A program made the translations under genes and the position numbers. A model generated the notes under the pieces. That model was given only the letters and a program-made list of their open reading frames with translations. It was not told the origin of the DNA and did no database searches. Positions 19,961 through 29,136 of a DNA stretch of 64,000 nt are shown here, in pieces (position 1 is the first letter of the stretch; each line of letters starts with the position of its first letter). Origin of the DNA: Deltaproteobacteria bacterium (GTDB lineage: Bacteria; Myxococcota_A; UBA9042; PHBI01); NCBI GenBank assembly GCA_020632715.1, contig JACKFA010000001.1, positions 310,001 through 374,000 of the forward strand. Direction: 5' to 3'.

Positions 19961-20862
19961 GAGGCGTCCTCGACGCGGTCTCCGGGGCGCAGGAAGAGCT
20001 CGACCAGGCCGGCGCCGTCGGTGCGGAGGAGGTCTCTCCGGAGCCCGAGCTCGCGCAGGCGCTTCCTCAGGCGCTGGAGGCCGCTGTCCCACTTCTGCCT
20101 GAGCGCGACGTCGTCGAGCTCCTGCGGCCACACGAGGCCCGCCACGGCGCGCCACGCGGCGGGCACCCCCATCAGCGCGAGCTCGGAGAGGATCCGCGCC
20201 GGGACGCCGTCGATGGCGAAGGCGTCGGGACCGCGCCAGACGTGCACCGTGTCGTAGCGGACGTGGAGGACGAGGGGGGCGTTGAACGCGGCGTCGCCGG
20301 CGGTGGCGGCGAGCGCGATCTCGGCGAGGCTGGCCGCCACCACGGTGTAGCGGTGCGCGCCGACGGCGAAGGCCTCGCCGGCGCCGAGGATCGCATCGGG
20401 GCGCCCCGCGACGCGCACGTGGAGCGCGTCGTCGTCGCTCCAGACGACCGCGCCGGCGCCGTGGCGGAAGCCGGGCATGACCTCGCCGCTCGCGCCGTCG
20501 ATCGACGCGACCGGGGGCAGGAAGAGGCGCTCGCGGGTCGCGCTCTCGAGCGCCAGGACGACGCCGCCGAGCGCGATCTCCTCGACGGTGAGCAGCAGAT
20601 CGGAGGCGAGCTGGACGACGAGGCCCTCGTGGAGGGCCGTGTCGACCGACGGCGTCCCCGCGAGCGCGAAGCGGCCTCGCAGCGCGAGGAGGCGGAGCGA
20701 GAGCCCGCGCAGGCTCACGAGGGCGTGGGCCTCGGAGACGCGCGGGTCGTTCACGCGCAGCGCCGCGCGGGGCGAGCGGCCGATGATGTCGCCGGGGCGG
20801 AGGTCCACCGCGGGTCCCGAGTTCAGACGGATGCTTGCTCGGACGCTCACGGATGAGAGCAT
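19957..20862 (-). CDS. FHA-domain protein with C-terminal winged-helix-like domain
   Basis: A 301-residue soluble protein. Residues 20-70 form a forkhead-associated domain (GDIIGRSPRAALRVNDPRVS followed by EAHA), which binds phosphothreonine. The last ~80 residues (ALMGVPAAWRAVAGLVW, then WDSGLQRLRKRLRELGLRR and GAGLVELFL) follow the pattern of an OmpR/BTAD-type winged helix, so a phosphorylation-gated transcription factor is plausible. The middle (about 75-215) is beta-rich and unrecognised. The stop overlaps the kinase start by four bases, so kinase and FHA protein are made together; the kinase phosphorylating, or being read by, this protein is inference from context. Confidence 0.85.
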   Translation of the reverse strand: MLSSVSVRASIRLNSGPAVDLRPGDIIGRSPRAALRVNDPRVSEAHALVSLRGLSLRLLALRGRFALAGTPSVDTALHEGLVVQLASDLLLTVEEIALGGVVLALESATRERLFLPPVASIDGASGEVMPGFRHGAGAVVWSDDDALHVRVAGRPDAILGAGEAFAVGAHRYTVVAASLAEIALAATAGDAAFNAPLVLHVRYDTVHVWRGPDAFAIDGVPARILSELALMGVPAAWRAVAGLVWPQELDDVALRQKWDSGLQRLRKRLRELGLRRDLLRTDGAGLVELFLRPGDRVEDAS

Positions 20863-20914
20863 AGGCCAAGAGGCCGTGGATGCCTAAGGCGCCGCGAGGC
20901 GCGCGACCGACGCG

Positions 20915-20950
20915 CTCCTCGACCCGCGGCGCGGGCCGCGGGCCGAGGAG
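20915..20950 (-). terminator. Hairpin downstream of lipoprotein gene
   Basis: CTCCTCGACCCGCGG (20915-20929) pairs with CCGCGGGCCGAGGAG (20936-20950) with 14 of 15 matches and a 6-base loop, 30 bp beyond the stop of the 20980-23406 gene. It lacks a U-run on the transcribed side, as many terminators in very GC-rich genomes do. Confidence 0.5.
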
Positions 20951-20979
20951 GCCCCGGGATCACGGGAGCGGAGCCGGGC

Positions 20980-23406
20980 TCACTGGGGCCCGCCGCCCAC
21001 GACGCAGGAGCCGAACGTGTCCGGCGTGCGCGGCGCGCCGCACTCGGTGCAGCGGTCCTGGGTGCTGGCGATGAAGACGGTCTGGTCGTTCTCGTCGGCG
21101 GTCCCGACCCAGAAGACCGCCCCGGCGTCGCCGGGGTAGGGGCCGAACGTGACGCTGGTCCCGGAGCCCGTGTTGGCGTTTCCGACGAAGTCGATGTCCG
21201 CGCCCGTGTAGAGGGTGTACCAGGTGCTCTCGCTCACCCCCGTGAGCGTGCAGGTGACCGTCCCCTCGGTCGTACCGCTCTCGCAGGTGAGAGTCCCGGG
21301 GCCGAAGGGCTCGCAGCTGAGGCAGTTGCTCGGGCAGTCGGGGTCGGGCTGGGTGCAGACGCCGAGTGAGTTCGGGAGATAGCCCTCCGCGCAGCTCTGG
21401 CAGAGGGTGCCCGTCGTGGCCAGGAGGGTCTTGCCGTCGCTCACGTAGTAGAGCGCGTCCGGAGACCCCTCGAAGGGCTGGAACGCGAAGTCCGAGCCCG
21501 CCATCTGCGAGGTGTCCGACACGACGGCGTCGGAGCTTGCCAGGGAGAGGACGAGCCCGGTCTCGAGGTCCTCCGGCGCGAGCCCGGGGAGCGTCCCGTG
21601 GCAGGCGACCGTGCCCTCGCCCGCGTCCTCGCAGACGAGCGTGTTGGCGCCGTTTCCGCTCGCGCTCGGCCAGCCGACGCACGCGTCGCAGTGGTCGTCG
21701 CACGCGAGCGGCGGCGTCCCGCACTCACCCGTGGGCATCAGGACGAGCCCGACTTCGCACTCGGTGCATCGGAGGAACGTCGACGCGAGGAGCGTCTGCC
21801 CGTCGCTCGTCGTCACGGAGAACGCGGCGCCCGCGCCGAAGCCGTAGCCGAACGCGGCGAAGGTGATGGCGCCGCTGTCATCGGCGCTCCCGCTCACGTC
21901 GAGCGCGGTGTGCCCGAGCCCACCGTAGCCGCCGAGCCCGCCGTAGCCGCCGTAGCCGCCGCCGATGAGCCAGAGCGCTAGCGTCTCGTAGGCGCCGTTG
22001 TCCGAGGTCACGCCGTGGCAAGTCGTCGTGACGTTGTCGCCCACCTGCGCGACGTCGCAGGTGAGGCCCGACGTCTCGCTGCACTGGGCGCAGCCGGGGA
22101 GGCAGAAGGGGCCTGTCGGCGTGGTCGTGGCGCACGGGAGCGGCGTCATCGCGCCGCCGTTCGTGCTCGCGTAGCAGAACGCGGGGTTCGTCGCGGCGAG
22201 CGTCCCGATGAAGTGCGACGACACGAGGCTCGGGTCGCCGTGGAGGTCGTCGCCGTCGAGCGGGTTGGCGTTGCACACGGTGCTGCCGTCGCCGTCGATG
22301 AGCGGGACCGCGACGGCGCCGATGGCCGCGTAGAGACTCCCGGGCCGCGAGAAGAGCCCCGTCGGGCGGTCGAACGCCTCATCGTCGTCGCCCGCCGGGT
22401 GGGCGGTCGCGTAGAAGGAGAGCTCGCACCCCGTGAGCCCCTGCCCGGCGAGGTTCTCGATGTCGATCGCGGTGTTGTAGTAGGTCTTGTTGCACGAGTA
22501 GTCGGATCCGCCGCAGGTGAGCTCCTCGGCGCCGAAGTAGTCCTGATAGGTGAGCGTGTAACCGCCGGCGTCGCTGCCGCGGAGGATGGGCCCCGGGAGC
22601 GTGACGGTGATGCCCGGCCCCGGGTTCCCGGCCGGCGGATCGAGGTGGAAGACGACGTCGCCGTCGCAGGTGACCGTGCGCGAGGTGAAGAGGAGCTCGG
22701 TGTCGACCGAGGTGGTGTCGGTGTCCGGCCCGACGGTGCAGGCGACCGCGGCGACCGCGGTGTGGTCGCGGCCGGGCTGATCGTGCGCGTCGTCGCCGAA
22801 GAGGAGCTCGATGGGCTGGGTGGGGCTGTAGCACGTGTCGACCTTGGCCGAGCAGAACACGTCCTCGAAGCTCACGGCGATGTCGAAGAAGCCCTGGTCG
22901 GCGTCGCGCAGGATGGTGAGATCGTAGGTGACGAGCACATCCTTGTTCTCGAGGCACTCGAAGTGCTGGATGCAGGGGTGCTCCGCCGTGCAGGGGTTCT
23001 GGAAGTCGGCGTCGCCGTCGCCGACGCTCTCCTGGTCTCTGAGCGTGCCGTTGAAGGTCGTGACCGCGTCGACGCTGAGGACGACGTAGTTGTCGTGATC
23101 GACGCTCGCGTCGCACGGGCCGACGTATGAGACGTCGCCGCCGCCGATGTCGCCGAAGGCGGACGAGCAGACGGTCTCCGACCAGACGGTCTGGGTGCCG
23201 TCCGCGTGCGGCACGCCGTTGTAGACGGTGAGCCCGTAGCAGACGTCGAGGAGCGCGTCGAAGGTGGTGCCGGGTTCGCCGGGCTCGAGCGGCGCCGAGC
23301 GGATGGTGACGCGCCCGGTCGGGCTCGGGGCGCCCCCCGCGCTGCACGCGGCGAGCGCGGCGAGGGTACAGGCGCCGAGGAGGCGCAGGTGGGTGCGTGG
23401 CTTCAT
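20980..23406 (-). CDS. Large Cys-rich lipoprotein, paralogue of the 14610 lipoprotein
   Basis: Predicted 808-residue lipoprotein. ATG at 23406 follows AAGGGGAAG, and the signal peptide ends LAALAAC. Residues ~25-430 share the family blocks seen at 14610-15863: GGDVSYVGPCDAS, DQGFFDIAVSFEDVFCSAK and IELLFGDD. The C-terminal half adds three ~125-residue Cys-rich repeats, each with a CxxC pair start (CAQCSET, CDACVGW, NCLSCEPF), a beta-rich core and a closing CTEC or CQSC motif; the first repeat carries a Gly/Tyr insert (GGYGGYGGLGGYGGLG). No catalytic motif is visible. Probably surface exposed; the repeats look like small disulfide-stabilised modules. It is monocistronic, with its own terminator-like hairpin. 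Confidence 0.88.
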   Translation of the reverse strand: MKPRTHLRLLGACTLAALAACSAGGAPSPTGRVTIRSAPLEPGEPGTTFDALLDVCYGLTVYNGVPHADGTQTVWSETVCSSAFGDIGGGDVSYVGPCDASVDHDNYVVLSVDAVTTFNGTLRDQESVGDGDADFQNPCTAEHPCIQHFECLENKDVLVTYDLTILRDADQGFFDIAVSFEDVFCSAKVDTCYSPTQPIELLFGDDAHDQPGRDHTAVAAVACTVGPDTDTTSVDTELLFTSRTVTCDGDVVFHLDPPAGNPGPGITVTLPGPILRGSDAGGYTLTYQDYFGAEELTCGGSDYSCNKTYYNTAIDIENLAGQGLTGCELSFYATAHPAGDDDEAFDRPTGLFSRPGSLYAAIGAVAVPLIDGDGSTVCNANPLDGDDLHGDPSLVSSHFIGTLAATNPAFCYASTNGGAMTPLPCATTTPTGPFCLPGCAQCSETSGLTCDVAQVGDNVTTTCHGVTSDNGAYETLALWLIGGGYGGYGGLGGYGGLGHTALDVSGSADDSGAITFAAFGYGFGAGAAFSVTTSDGQTLLASTFLRCTECEVGLVLMPTGECGTPPLACDDHCDACVGWPSASGNGANTLVCEDAGEGTVACHGTLPGLAPEDLETGLVLSLASSDAVVSDTSQMAGSDFAFQPFEGSPDALYYVSDGKTLLATTGTLCQSCAEGYLPNSLGVCTQPDPDCPSNCLSCEPFGPGTLTCESGTTEGTVTCTLTGVSESTWYTLYTGADIDFVGNANTGSGTSVTFGPYPGDAGAVFWVGTADENDQTVFIASTQDRCTECGAPRTPDTFGSCVVGGGPQ

Positions 23407-23604
23407 GGTCTTCCCCTTCGGAGGCTTGGCTGGTGACGAGGCGAGGCGAGGCCGTGCCCTCCCGGTGTGGGAGAGCCGTCTCAAGTGAGGGCGGCGGCGT
23501 GGTCGCGCGCGCGCTCCGGTGTCGAGCGGCCGGATGAGGCGGACGTTACACGGCCGCGGCCCGCGGTGGATCAGACGCGGATCAGAGGAGGCGTGCCCGC
23601 CGCG

Positions 23605-24027
23605 CTACTCCTCGACCGCGGTGTCGACGCCGCACTCGAGCCACACCTCGAGCAGCGCCCGGTCCTCCTCGCTCACCCCGCCGGCCGGCGGCATCTCCGG
23701 CGCGTCCCCCGTCGCCATCCGAAGCATCTTCGCCTTCAGGATCCGCACCCGCTCGATCGAGTCGAACGCGACCGTCGTCGGCGCGTCGTGCCGATCCGCC
23801 GCCGTCGACGCGTGGCACGGCTGGCAGTTCTCGAGCAGGAACCCGTGCCCGAAGTTGTCCCATGACAAGACCGGCGCCTCGGCACACCACGCCGCGCGCT
23901 CCGTCGCGACGCCCGCGCCGCCGCCGCCGTCGCCATCACACGCCCAGGCCCAGGCACAGGCTCCGGAGACGACCACCGCGACCGCGCAGAGCGAGCCGGC
24001 GCCTGCCTCGTCGCCCCGCCACCTCAC
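23605..24027 (-). CDS. Small single-heme c-type cytochrome
   Basis: A 140-residue exported protein starting at a GTG that overlaps the DUF1501 stop (GTGA). The N-terminus is hydrophobic (GSLCAVAVVVSGACAWAWAC) and may be a lipoprotein signal. One heme-attachment motif is present (ENCQPCHAS), with a candidate distal methionine in GDAPEMPPAGG, the arrangement seen in small cytochromes encoded beside DUF1501/DUF1549-type genes. It is the last gene of the 28062-23605 operon and presumably passes electrons with the heme-motif protein two genes upstream; the donor and acceptor are unknown. Confidence 0.75.
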   Translation of the reverse strand: MRWRGDEAGAGSLCAVAVVVSGACAWAWACDGDGGGGAGVATERAAWCAEAPVLSWDNFGHGFLLENCQPCHASTAADRHDAPTTVAFDSIERVRILKAKMLRMATGDAPEMPPAGGVSEEDRALLEVWLECGVDTAVEE

Positions 24028-25319
24028 GCGAGCATCCCCGCGATCGGGCTCACCCCCACCCCGGCGTCCCCGGGGTCGAGCCCCGCCAGCGCGAGCAACG
24101 TCGCCCCGAGCTGCGCCGGGCTCGTCCCCGCGCGCCCCGCGTCCGTGTCCCCGCTCGCCGGGTCCACCCCGACGCCCGCGTAGCCCGCGTCGTAGCCGCC
24201 GTAGACGCGCCCGCCGCGGACGCCCGCGCCGAGCACCATCGCGACCGTCCACGGCCAGTGGTCGCGCCCCTGGTCCGAGTTCAGCTGCGGCGTGCGCCCC
24301 ATCTCGCTCGTCACGACCACGACGGTGTCCTCGAGCAGCGCCCGCCCCGCGACGGTCGTCCCGGCGAGCCGGTCCATCAGCTTCTTCAGGCCGACGAAGA
24401 GCGCCTCCCAGAGCGCCGACTGCTGGTTGTCGCTGTCGGTGTGCGTGTCCCAGCTCACGGGCGGCGAGATCGTCACGCACTGCGCGACCCCGAGCGCGAG
24501 CGCCGACACCGCGACCTCGATCTGCGCCGGGAAGCTCCCGTCGCCCGCGAAGCTCATGTCCCACGACAGCGCCTCGAGCCGCTCCGCCCGCGTCACCGCC
24601 TCGCGGAGCGCCTGCCGCTTCCGGCTCCCCGGCGCCGCGTCCGCCCAGGCCGCCGTCCGCCGCTGCACGAAGTCCTCGACGAGCCGCTCCGACGGCGCCG
24701 AGAGGCGCGTCACCGGCCGATCGCTCCGCCACACGAGGTCGCCGGTCACGAGGTCCTGGAGCTGCCCCGTCGCCCCCGTCCGCGCCACGAGCGACGCGAG
24801 CGCCCCCGGGTACACCGGCCCCGACACGACGAGGTGCGGCAGCGCGTCCCCCTCCCCAGCCTGCGCGACGCGCGTCGCGAAGTCGGGCGCGCCGCCGGTC
24901 GCGGCCCCCGTCATCATCGTGAGCTGGCAGACGTCGTGGCTCACCGAGCGCACCGACACCCCCTGCACGACGGCCATCCGCTGCGCGTGCGCCGCCATGA
25001 ACGCCCGCACCCCCGGCCGCTGCGCGTGGTCCACGTAGGGGATCCCGTGCGCCGTCGCCGCGCTCGCCCCCGGCGGCATCGCGACGGCCGCCCTCCCGAA
25101 CATCGGCGCGAGCACGGTCAGCGGGTCCCACCCGCCCCGGTTCACCACGAACACGAAGCGCCGCCGCGCCCCCGTCGCCCCGGACGCCGCGAGCGCGCGC
25201 CCCACGACCCCGGGGAGACCGGCCGCCGCGAGCGCGCCGCCGCCGACGAGCGCCACCGCCCGCCCGAGGAGCGCGCGCCGCGACAAGCCCGCCCGGGGCC
25301 CCTTCTTCGCCGTCGTCAT
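24024..25319 (-). CDS. TAT-exported DUF1501 family protein
   Basis: A 431-residue protein with a twin-arginine signal (SRRALLGRAVALVGGGALAA) followed by a DUF1501 domain of the sulfatase/alkaline-phosphatase-like fold: FVVNRGGWDPL near the N-terminus, SHDVCQ, SWDTHTD, and VVVTSEMGRTPQLN with GRDHWP toward the C-terminus. TAT export implies folding, possibly with metal, before export. ATG at 25319 is chosen because it sits directly ahead of the TAT motif. It lies 14 bp after the heme-motif protein and overlaps the cytochrome gene by four bases. DUF1501 proteins are very common in planctomycetes and myxobacteria beside cytochrome-like proteins, but their substrate is not established. Confidence 0.88.
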   Translation of the reverse strand: MTTAKKGPRAGLSRRALLGRAVALVGGGALAAAGLPGVVGRALAASGATGARRRFVFVVNRGGWDPLTVLAPMFGRAAVAMPPGASAATAHGIPYVDHAQRPGVRAFMAAHAQRMAVVQGVSVRSVSHDVCQLTMMTGAATGGAPDFATRVAQAGEGDALPHLVVSGPVYPGALASLVARTGATGQLQDLVTGDLVWRSDRPVTRLSAPSERLVEDFVQRRTAAWADAAPGSRKRQALREAVTRAERLEALSWDMSFAGDGSFPAQIEVAVSALALGVAQCVTISPPVSWDTHTDSDNQQSALWEALFVGLKKLMDRLAGTTVAGRALLEDTVVVVTSEMGRTPQLNSDQGRDHWPWTVAMVLGAGVRGGRVYGGYDAGYAGVGVDPASGDTDAGRAGTSPAQLGATLLALAGLDPGDAGVGVSPIAGMLA

Positions 25320-25333
25320 CGTCGTCACCTCGC

Positions 25334-27037
25334 TCAGTACAGCGTGAGCGACGGGTCGCGCAGCAGCGTCTCGAGGACCGCCGCCCACGCCGCCCGCGCG
25401 CCGTCGATGTGATGGACCTTGTCCCAGAGGGCGAGCGTCTCCCGCACCTCGAGCCCGTCAGGGGCGATCGCCGCGCCGAAGAAGCGCCGGTGCAGCGCGA
25501 CGACCTGCGCGCGCATCGCCGCGTCGTCGAACGCCGCCTCCGTCGCCGGCTCCGCCGCCGGGTCGATCTCCGTGAAGAGTACCGTGGCTGCCGGCGCGGG
25601 CGCCGGGTTCGCGACCGCCCACGACGCCGCCGCGCTCGCCGTGCGGCGCCACGACAGCACCATCGTCGCCGTCGCCACCTCGGCCGGCTCCGCGCCGGCG
25701 CGCCCGTCGCTGCCGCCCGCGAGCGTCAGGAGCCCGGTCTCATCGGTCGTCAGGATGTCCGCGCCGCCGCTCTCGAAGCGAAAACCGGTCCAGTCCTCGA
25801 GCACGTCGCCCCACTGCTCGGGGGTCACGACCTTCGGCTCGGCCCACGGCTCGGCGAGCGCGTAGCGCGGGTCCGACACGATCGCCCGGAAGAGCGCCCG
25901 GATCGTGAGCCCTCCCGCGAGGAAGGCCTCGCGCGCCCGCGTGAGCGCGTCCACCTCGCCCGCGTCGCGGAAGTCGGGCGGCCGCCGGAGGAGCAGCTCC
26001 CACGCCGTCTCGACGGCGCACGTCACGAAGCGCGGATCGGCCGCCACCTGGCGCCCGAGGTCCCTGAGCGAGTAGCCCGGCGCCCCGTAGAACCCCGGCG
26101 CGAGCTCGGTCATCCCGCGCCACTGCGGCTCCCGCTCCGGGTGGTACACGATCATCTCGGCCGCGGTCTTCTCGGTGTACTGGAAGCCCGCGAGGTAGCT
26201 CGCGAGCGGGTCGAGCCCGGCGTGGCAGCCGATGCACCCGGTGTTCTCGCGCACGGCCTCGCGGATCCCGGCCTCGTCGGTGAGATCGATGTCGCGCGGG
26301 AAGTCGACCGGGCGGTCGAGGAAGTCCGCGCAGAGGAAGATCCGCGCGACGGCGTTGGCGCGGCCGCGGCCGTAGTTGACCCCGTCGGAGAGGTAGCGCC
26401 ACCAGACGCCGTTCTCCGACAGGAGCCCGGCCATCGGGCGCCCGTCCTCGTAGCGCGCGACCTGCCAGCCGGTCGCGCCCGCCGGGTAGGTTACCGGCCA
26501 CGCGAGCGCGAGCCGCTCGTCGGCCATCGTCCAGTCGGCCGTCACGAGGTCGGTGTAAGGCCGGTCCTCGGCGGCCACGCGCGCGATGACCTGGAGCGGC
26601 TCCTCGCCGATCGACGCGAAGACGGCCGCCTGCTCCTCGGGCTCGAAGCCGAGCAGCTCGGCCGAGACCGGGAAGTCCTCGACGCGCGTCCTGAGGACCT
26701 GCGCGTAGAGGTCGCGCACGCGGTCGGGGAAGCGCGCGCTCGCGAGCATCTCGTCGGTGATGGCCGCGATGGCGCCCGGATCCGCGTCGACCCGCGCGAC
26801 CTCGGCCTCCGTCGGGCGCACCCCGCGCAGATCGAGCGAGAGCCGCGCGAGCAGCGCCCGCGGCGAGAGCTTCTCGGCCGCGTCCACGTCGAAGGCGGGC
26901 GGGTGCACCACGTCCGCCCAGGGCGCCGACGAGGCCGCGTCCGCGCCGCTCGCCCCGCCCCCGCCGCCGTCGTCGCACCCCGCGCCGCAGGAGAGCGCGG
27001 CCGCGGCGAGCCCGACGCCCACCCACCGCGTCACCAT
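25334..27037 (-). CDS. Exported DUF1549/DUF1588-like protein with one heme motif
   Basis: A 567-residue protein with an N-terminal lipoprotein-type signal (GLAAAALSCGAGC). Features of the planctomycete-type cytochrome-associated families are visible: LSLDLRGVRPTEAEV near residue 70, RIFLCADFLDRP, and a heme-type motif in NTGCIGCHAGLDPLASYLAGF (CIGCH). The C-terminal part (YALAEPWAEP, WALL-type helices) is helical. The start overlaps the preceding gene by 7 bp (ATGGTGA). Together with DUF1501 and a small cytochrome it forms an exported module; redox or degradative roles have been suggested for such modules but are not proven. The exact DUF assignment needs a profile search. Confidence 0.8.
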   Translation of the reverse strand: MVTRWVGVGLAAAALSCGAGCDDGGGGGASGADAASSAPWADVVHPPAFDVDAAEKLSPRALLARLSLDLRGVRPTEAEVARVDADPGAIAAITDEMLASARFPDRVRDLYAQVLRTRVEDFPVSAELLGFEPEEQAAVFASIGEEPLQVIARVAAEDRPYTDLVTADWTMADERLALAWPVTYPAGATGWQVARYEDGRPMAGLLSENGVWWRYLSDGVNYGRGRANAVARIFLCADFLDRPVDFPRDIDLTDEAGIREAVRENTGCIGCHAGLDPLASYLAGFQYTEKTAAEMIVYHPEREPQWRGMTELAPGFYGAPGYSLRDLGRQVAADPRFVTCAVETAWELLLRRPPDFRDAGEVDALTRAREAFLAGGLTIRALFRAIVSDPRYALAEPWAEPKVVTPEQWGDVLEDWTGFRFESGGADILTTDETGLLTLAGGSDGRAGAEPAEVATATMVLSWRRTASAAASWAVANPAPAPAATVLFTEIDPAAEPATEAAFDDAAMRAQVVALHRRFFGAAIAPDGLEVRETLALWDKVHHIDGARAAWAAVLETLLRDPSLTLY

Positions 27038-28062
27038 GGCGTCCCCTCCCAGCCGAGGTAGTCGGCGGCGTCCACGCAGGTCCCGCCGATGGCGTCGCCC
27101 CTGAACCACGTCTCGCCGCAGCCGTCGCAGGTCGCCGCGTCCGTCTCGGGCGCGTCGTCCGTCGGGCCGTCGAAGAGCACGTCGTACCAGCTCCCGTCGG
27201 GGCCGCGCACGGACACCGCGCCGCCCGGCTCGTCCGCGCACGACGCGCCCGCGGCCTTCGCGCGGAACGTGAGCCCGTCGAACGCGACCGCCGTGATGTC
27301 CGCCGGGAAGCCGGTCAGGCCGGCGATGCCGCCGTCGAAGGTCAGGTTGTTGCCGCCCGTCGGCTCGTAGACCCAGCCGGACACCGTCGCGGACGGCCTC
27401 CGCGACCCGTCGAGCCACGGCGACGCCGGCGCGCGCGGGCCCCCCGCCGTGAAGGTACCGTCGATCTGGCGCGCGAAGCCGACCACGCCCGTGGACCGCG
27501 CCGTGTACGCCGTCGCGGTCCCCGTGCCCTCGAGCCACGTCCCGTCGGGCGCCGTGATGCGCCCCGCGAGCGTGAGCTGGTAGCCCGTCACGAGCGAGTT
27601 GCCGTCGGCGGGGTAGTCGACGTAGCGGGCGACCGCCCCGTAGCCCGAGTAGCTCGTCCCGTCCTCGGCGGTGCACTCGCCCTGCCAGTAGTAGGAGCCG
27701 GCCGTGCCGTAGTCGTAGGTGAGGAGCACCGGGCAGCCGAGCTGGTTCCCGGTGCCGGGGACGGGCGGCGGGAAGACGACGCCGTTGAGCGTGGCGATGA
27801 CGTCCGGATCGAGCTCGAGGAGGGCGTCGAGCGCCGCCGTGATGGCGGCCGCGCGCTCGCCGTCGCCGAGGGGCGCCGGCGCGTCGGCGGCGTCGTCCTC
27901 GTAGATCCAGGGCGTCGGCGGCCCGGGCGCGTCCGCCCCGACGACGTCGGCGCCGGCGTCCACGGCGGTCGCGCCGCCCCCGCCGTCGTCGCCGCACGCC
28001 GCGACCGCGACCGCGAGCGCCCCTGCGAGCGCGAGCCTCGAGCATGTCTCCGTGAGCCTCAT
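27031..28062 (-). CDS. Lipoprotein heading the DUF1501 operon
   Basis: A 343-residue predicted lipoprotein (signal ending LAVAVAACGDD) with GAGGGGG ahead of the ATG at 28062. After an Asp/Ala/Pro-rich linker (residues 25-65) it forms a beta-rich domain with NQLGCPVLLTYDYGTAGSYY, GYQLTLAGRI and a C-terminal Cys-containing tail (CDGCGETWF, GTCVDAADYLG). Family not recognised. As the first gene of the four-gene operon, and overlapping the next start by 7 bp, it probably acts with the exported cytochrome module, for instance as a surface-bound accessory or binding protein. Confidence 0.78.
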   Translation of the reverse strand: MRLTETCSRLALAGALAVAVAACGDDGGGGATAVDAGADVVGADAPGPPTPWIYEDDAADAPAPLGDGERAAAITAALDALLELDPDVIATLNGVVFPPPVPGTGNQLGCPVLLTYDYGTAGSYYWQGECTAEDGTSYSGYGAVARYVDYPADGNSLVTGYQLTLAGRITAPDGTWLEGTGTATAYTARSTGVVGFARQIDGTFTAGGPRAPASPWLDGSRRPSATVSGWVYEPTGGNNLTFDGGIAGLTGFPADITAVAFDGLTFRAKAAGASCADEPGGAVSVRGPDGSWYDVLFDGPTDDAPETDAATCDGCGETWFRGDAIGGTCVDAADYLGWEGTPW

Positions 28063-28265
28063 CGCGTCCCCCTCGCGCCTCGGCGTGCCGGCGTCGGCCG
28101 GTCTACGTGCAACACCGGCGCGGGCTGACGGCGTCACCCGGGCCGGTCCGTTTCCGATTGTCACGGCTCGGCGGTCGTTCGTCGAGCTTCGCCGCTTTCG
28201 CTATGCCGAACCCCGCTCCGGACCGGCGCTTCTCGCGGCCGTCGTCCGGCGGTACCGTCGACGGC

Positions 28266-29105
28266 ATGACAGCCTCCACGCCCCCGCTCGTCCTCGTCAC
28301 CGGCGCGACCGACGGAATCGGCCGCGAGACCGCGCTCACCCTCGCGCGGCGCGGCGCCCGCGTCCTCCTCCACGGCCGCTCCGGGGATCGCCTCGCCCGC
28401 GTCCACGCCGAGCTCGCCGCCGTAGCCGGCGGCCCGCACCCGGAGCCCGCCCGCGCGGACCTCGCCTCGCTCGCAGACGTCCGCGCCCTCGCCGCGGACC
28501 TCGACGCGCGCGGTCTCCGCCCCACGGTGCTCGTCAACAACGCCGGCGTCTTCATGAACGAGCGCGTGCTCACGCGCGACGGCTTCGAGATGACCGCCGC
28601 CGTGAACCACCTCGCTCCGTTCCTGCTGACGCACCTCCTGCTCGCCACCCCCGGCGCGGCGCTCGCGCGGATCGTCAACGTGAGCTCCGTCGCGCACGGG
28701 CGCGGCCGCGTCGACGACCCCGACGACCCGGGCCTCGTCGCGCGCCCCTTCGACGGCTACGGCCACTATGCCGCGTCGAAGCTCGCGAACGTGCTGTTCA
28801 CCGTCGCCCTCGCCCCGCGCGTCGCCGATCGCGGCGTCACGGTCAACGCCCTCCACCCGGGCGTCGTCTCGACCAAGCTCCTCCTCGAGGGCTTCAACAT
28901 GCGCGGCGGCGACAGCCTCGCCGAGGGCGCGGCGACGTCGGTCACGCTCGCCCTCGCCCCGGATCTCGCCGACGTCACGGGGCGCTACTTCTCGGGCGGG
29001 CAGCTCGCGCGGACGAACCGCGCCGCCGACGACGACGCCCTCGTCGAGCGCTTCTATCTCGCGAGCGCGAAGGCCGTCGGCGTGGAGCCGCTCCCGAAGC
29101 CGTAG
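28266..29105 (+). CDS. Short-chain dehydrogenase/reductase
   Basis: A 279-residue SDR. Visible motifs are the NAD(P)-binding TGATDGIG (about residues 13-20), NNAG, the catalytic Ser in VNVSSVAHG and the YAASK (YxxxK) pair, followed by NALHPGVVSTKL. The long helical C-terminus and the motif set resemble the retinol-dehydrogenase-like group of SDRs; substrate is unknown. ATG at 28266 is preferred because it begins just before the Rossmann strand; the in-frame region upstream is Arg-rich. A weak promoter candidate (TTCTCG, 17 bp, TACCGT) ends 7 bp before the ATG. Transcribed away from the lipoprotein operon and toward the DUF5916 gene. Confidence 0.9.
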   Translation: MTASTPPLVLVTGATDGIGRETALTLARRGARVLLHGRSGDRLARVHAELAAVAGGPHPEPARADLASLADVRALAADLDARGLRPTVLVNNAGVFMNERVLTRDGFEMTAAVNHLAPFLLTHLLLATPGAALARIVNVSSVAHGRGRVDDPDDPGLVARPFDGYGHYAASKLANVLFTVALAPRVADRGVTVNALHPGVVSTKLLLEGFNMRGGDSLAEGAATSVTLALAPDLADVTGRYFSGGQLARTNRAADDDALVERFYLASAKAVGVEPLPKP

Positions 29106-29110
29106 CGGAG

Positions 29111-29129
29111 CGTTGTGCAGTGCACAACG
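29111..29129. terminator. Bidirectional hairpin between convergent genes
   Basis: CGTTGTGC (29111-29118), loop AGT, GCACAACG (29122-29129): a perfect 8-bp stem in the 31 bp between the convergent SDR and DUF5916 genes. The position serves both directions; no strong U-run. Confidence 0.6.
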
Positions 29130-29136
29130 ACCGCCC

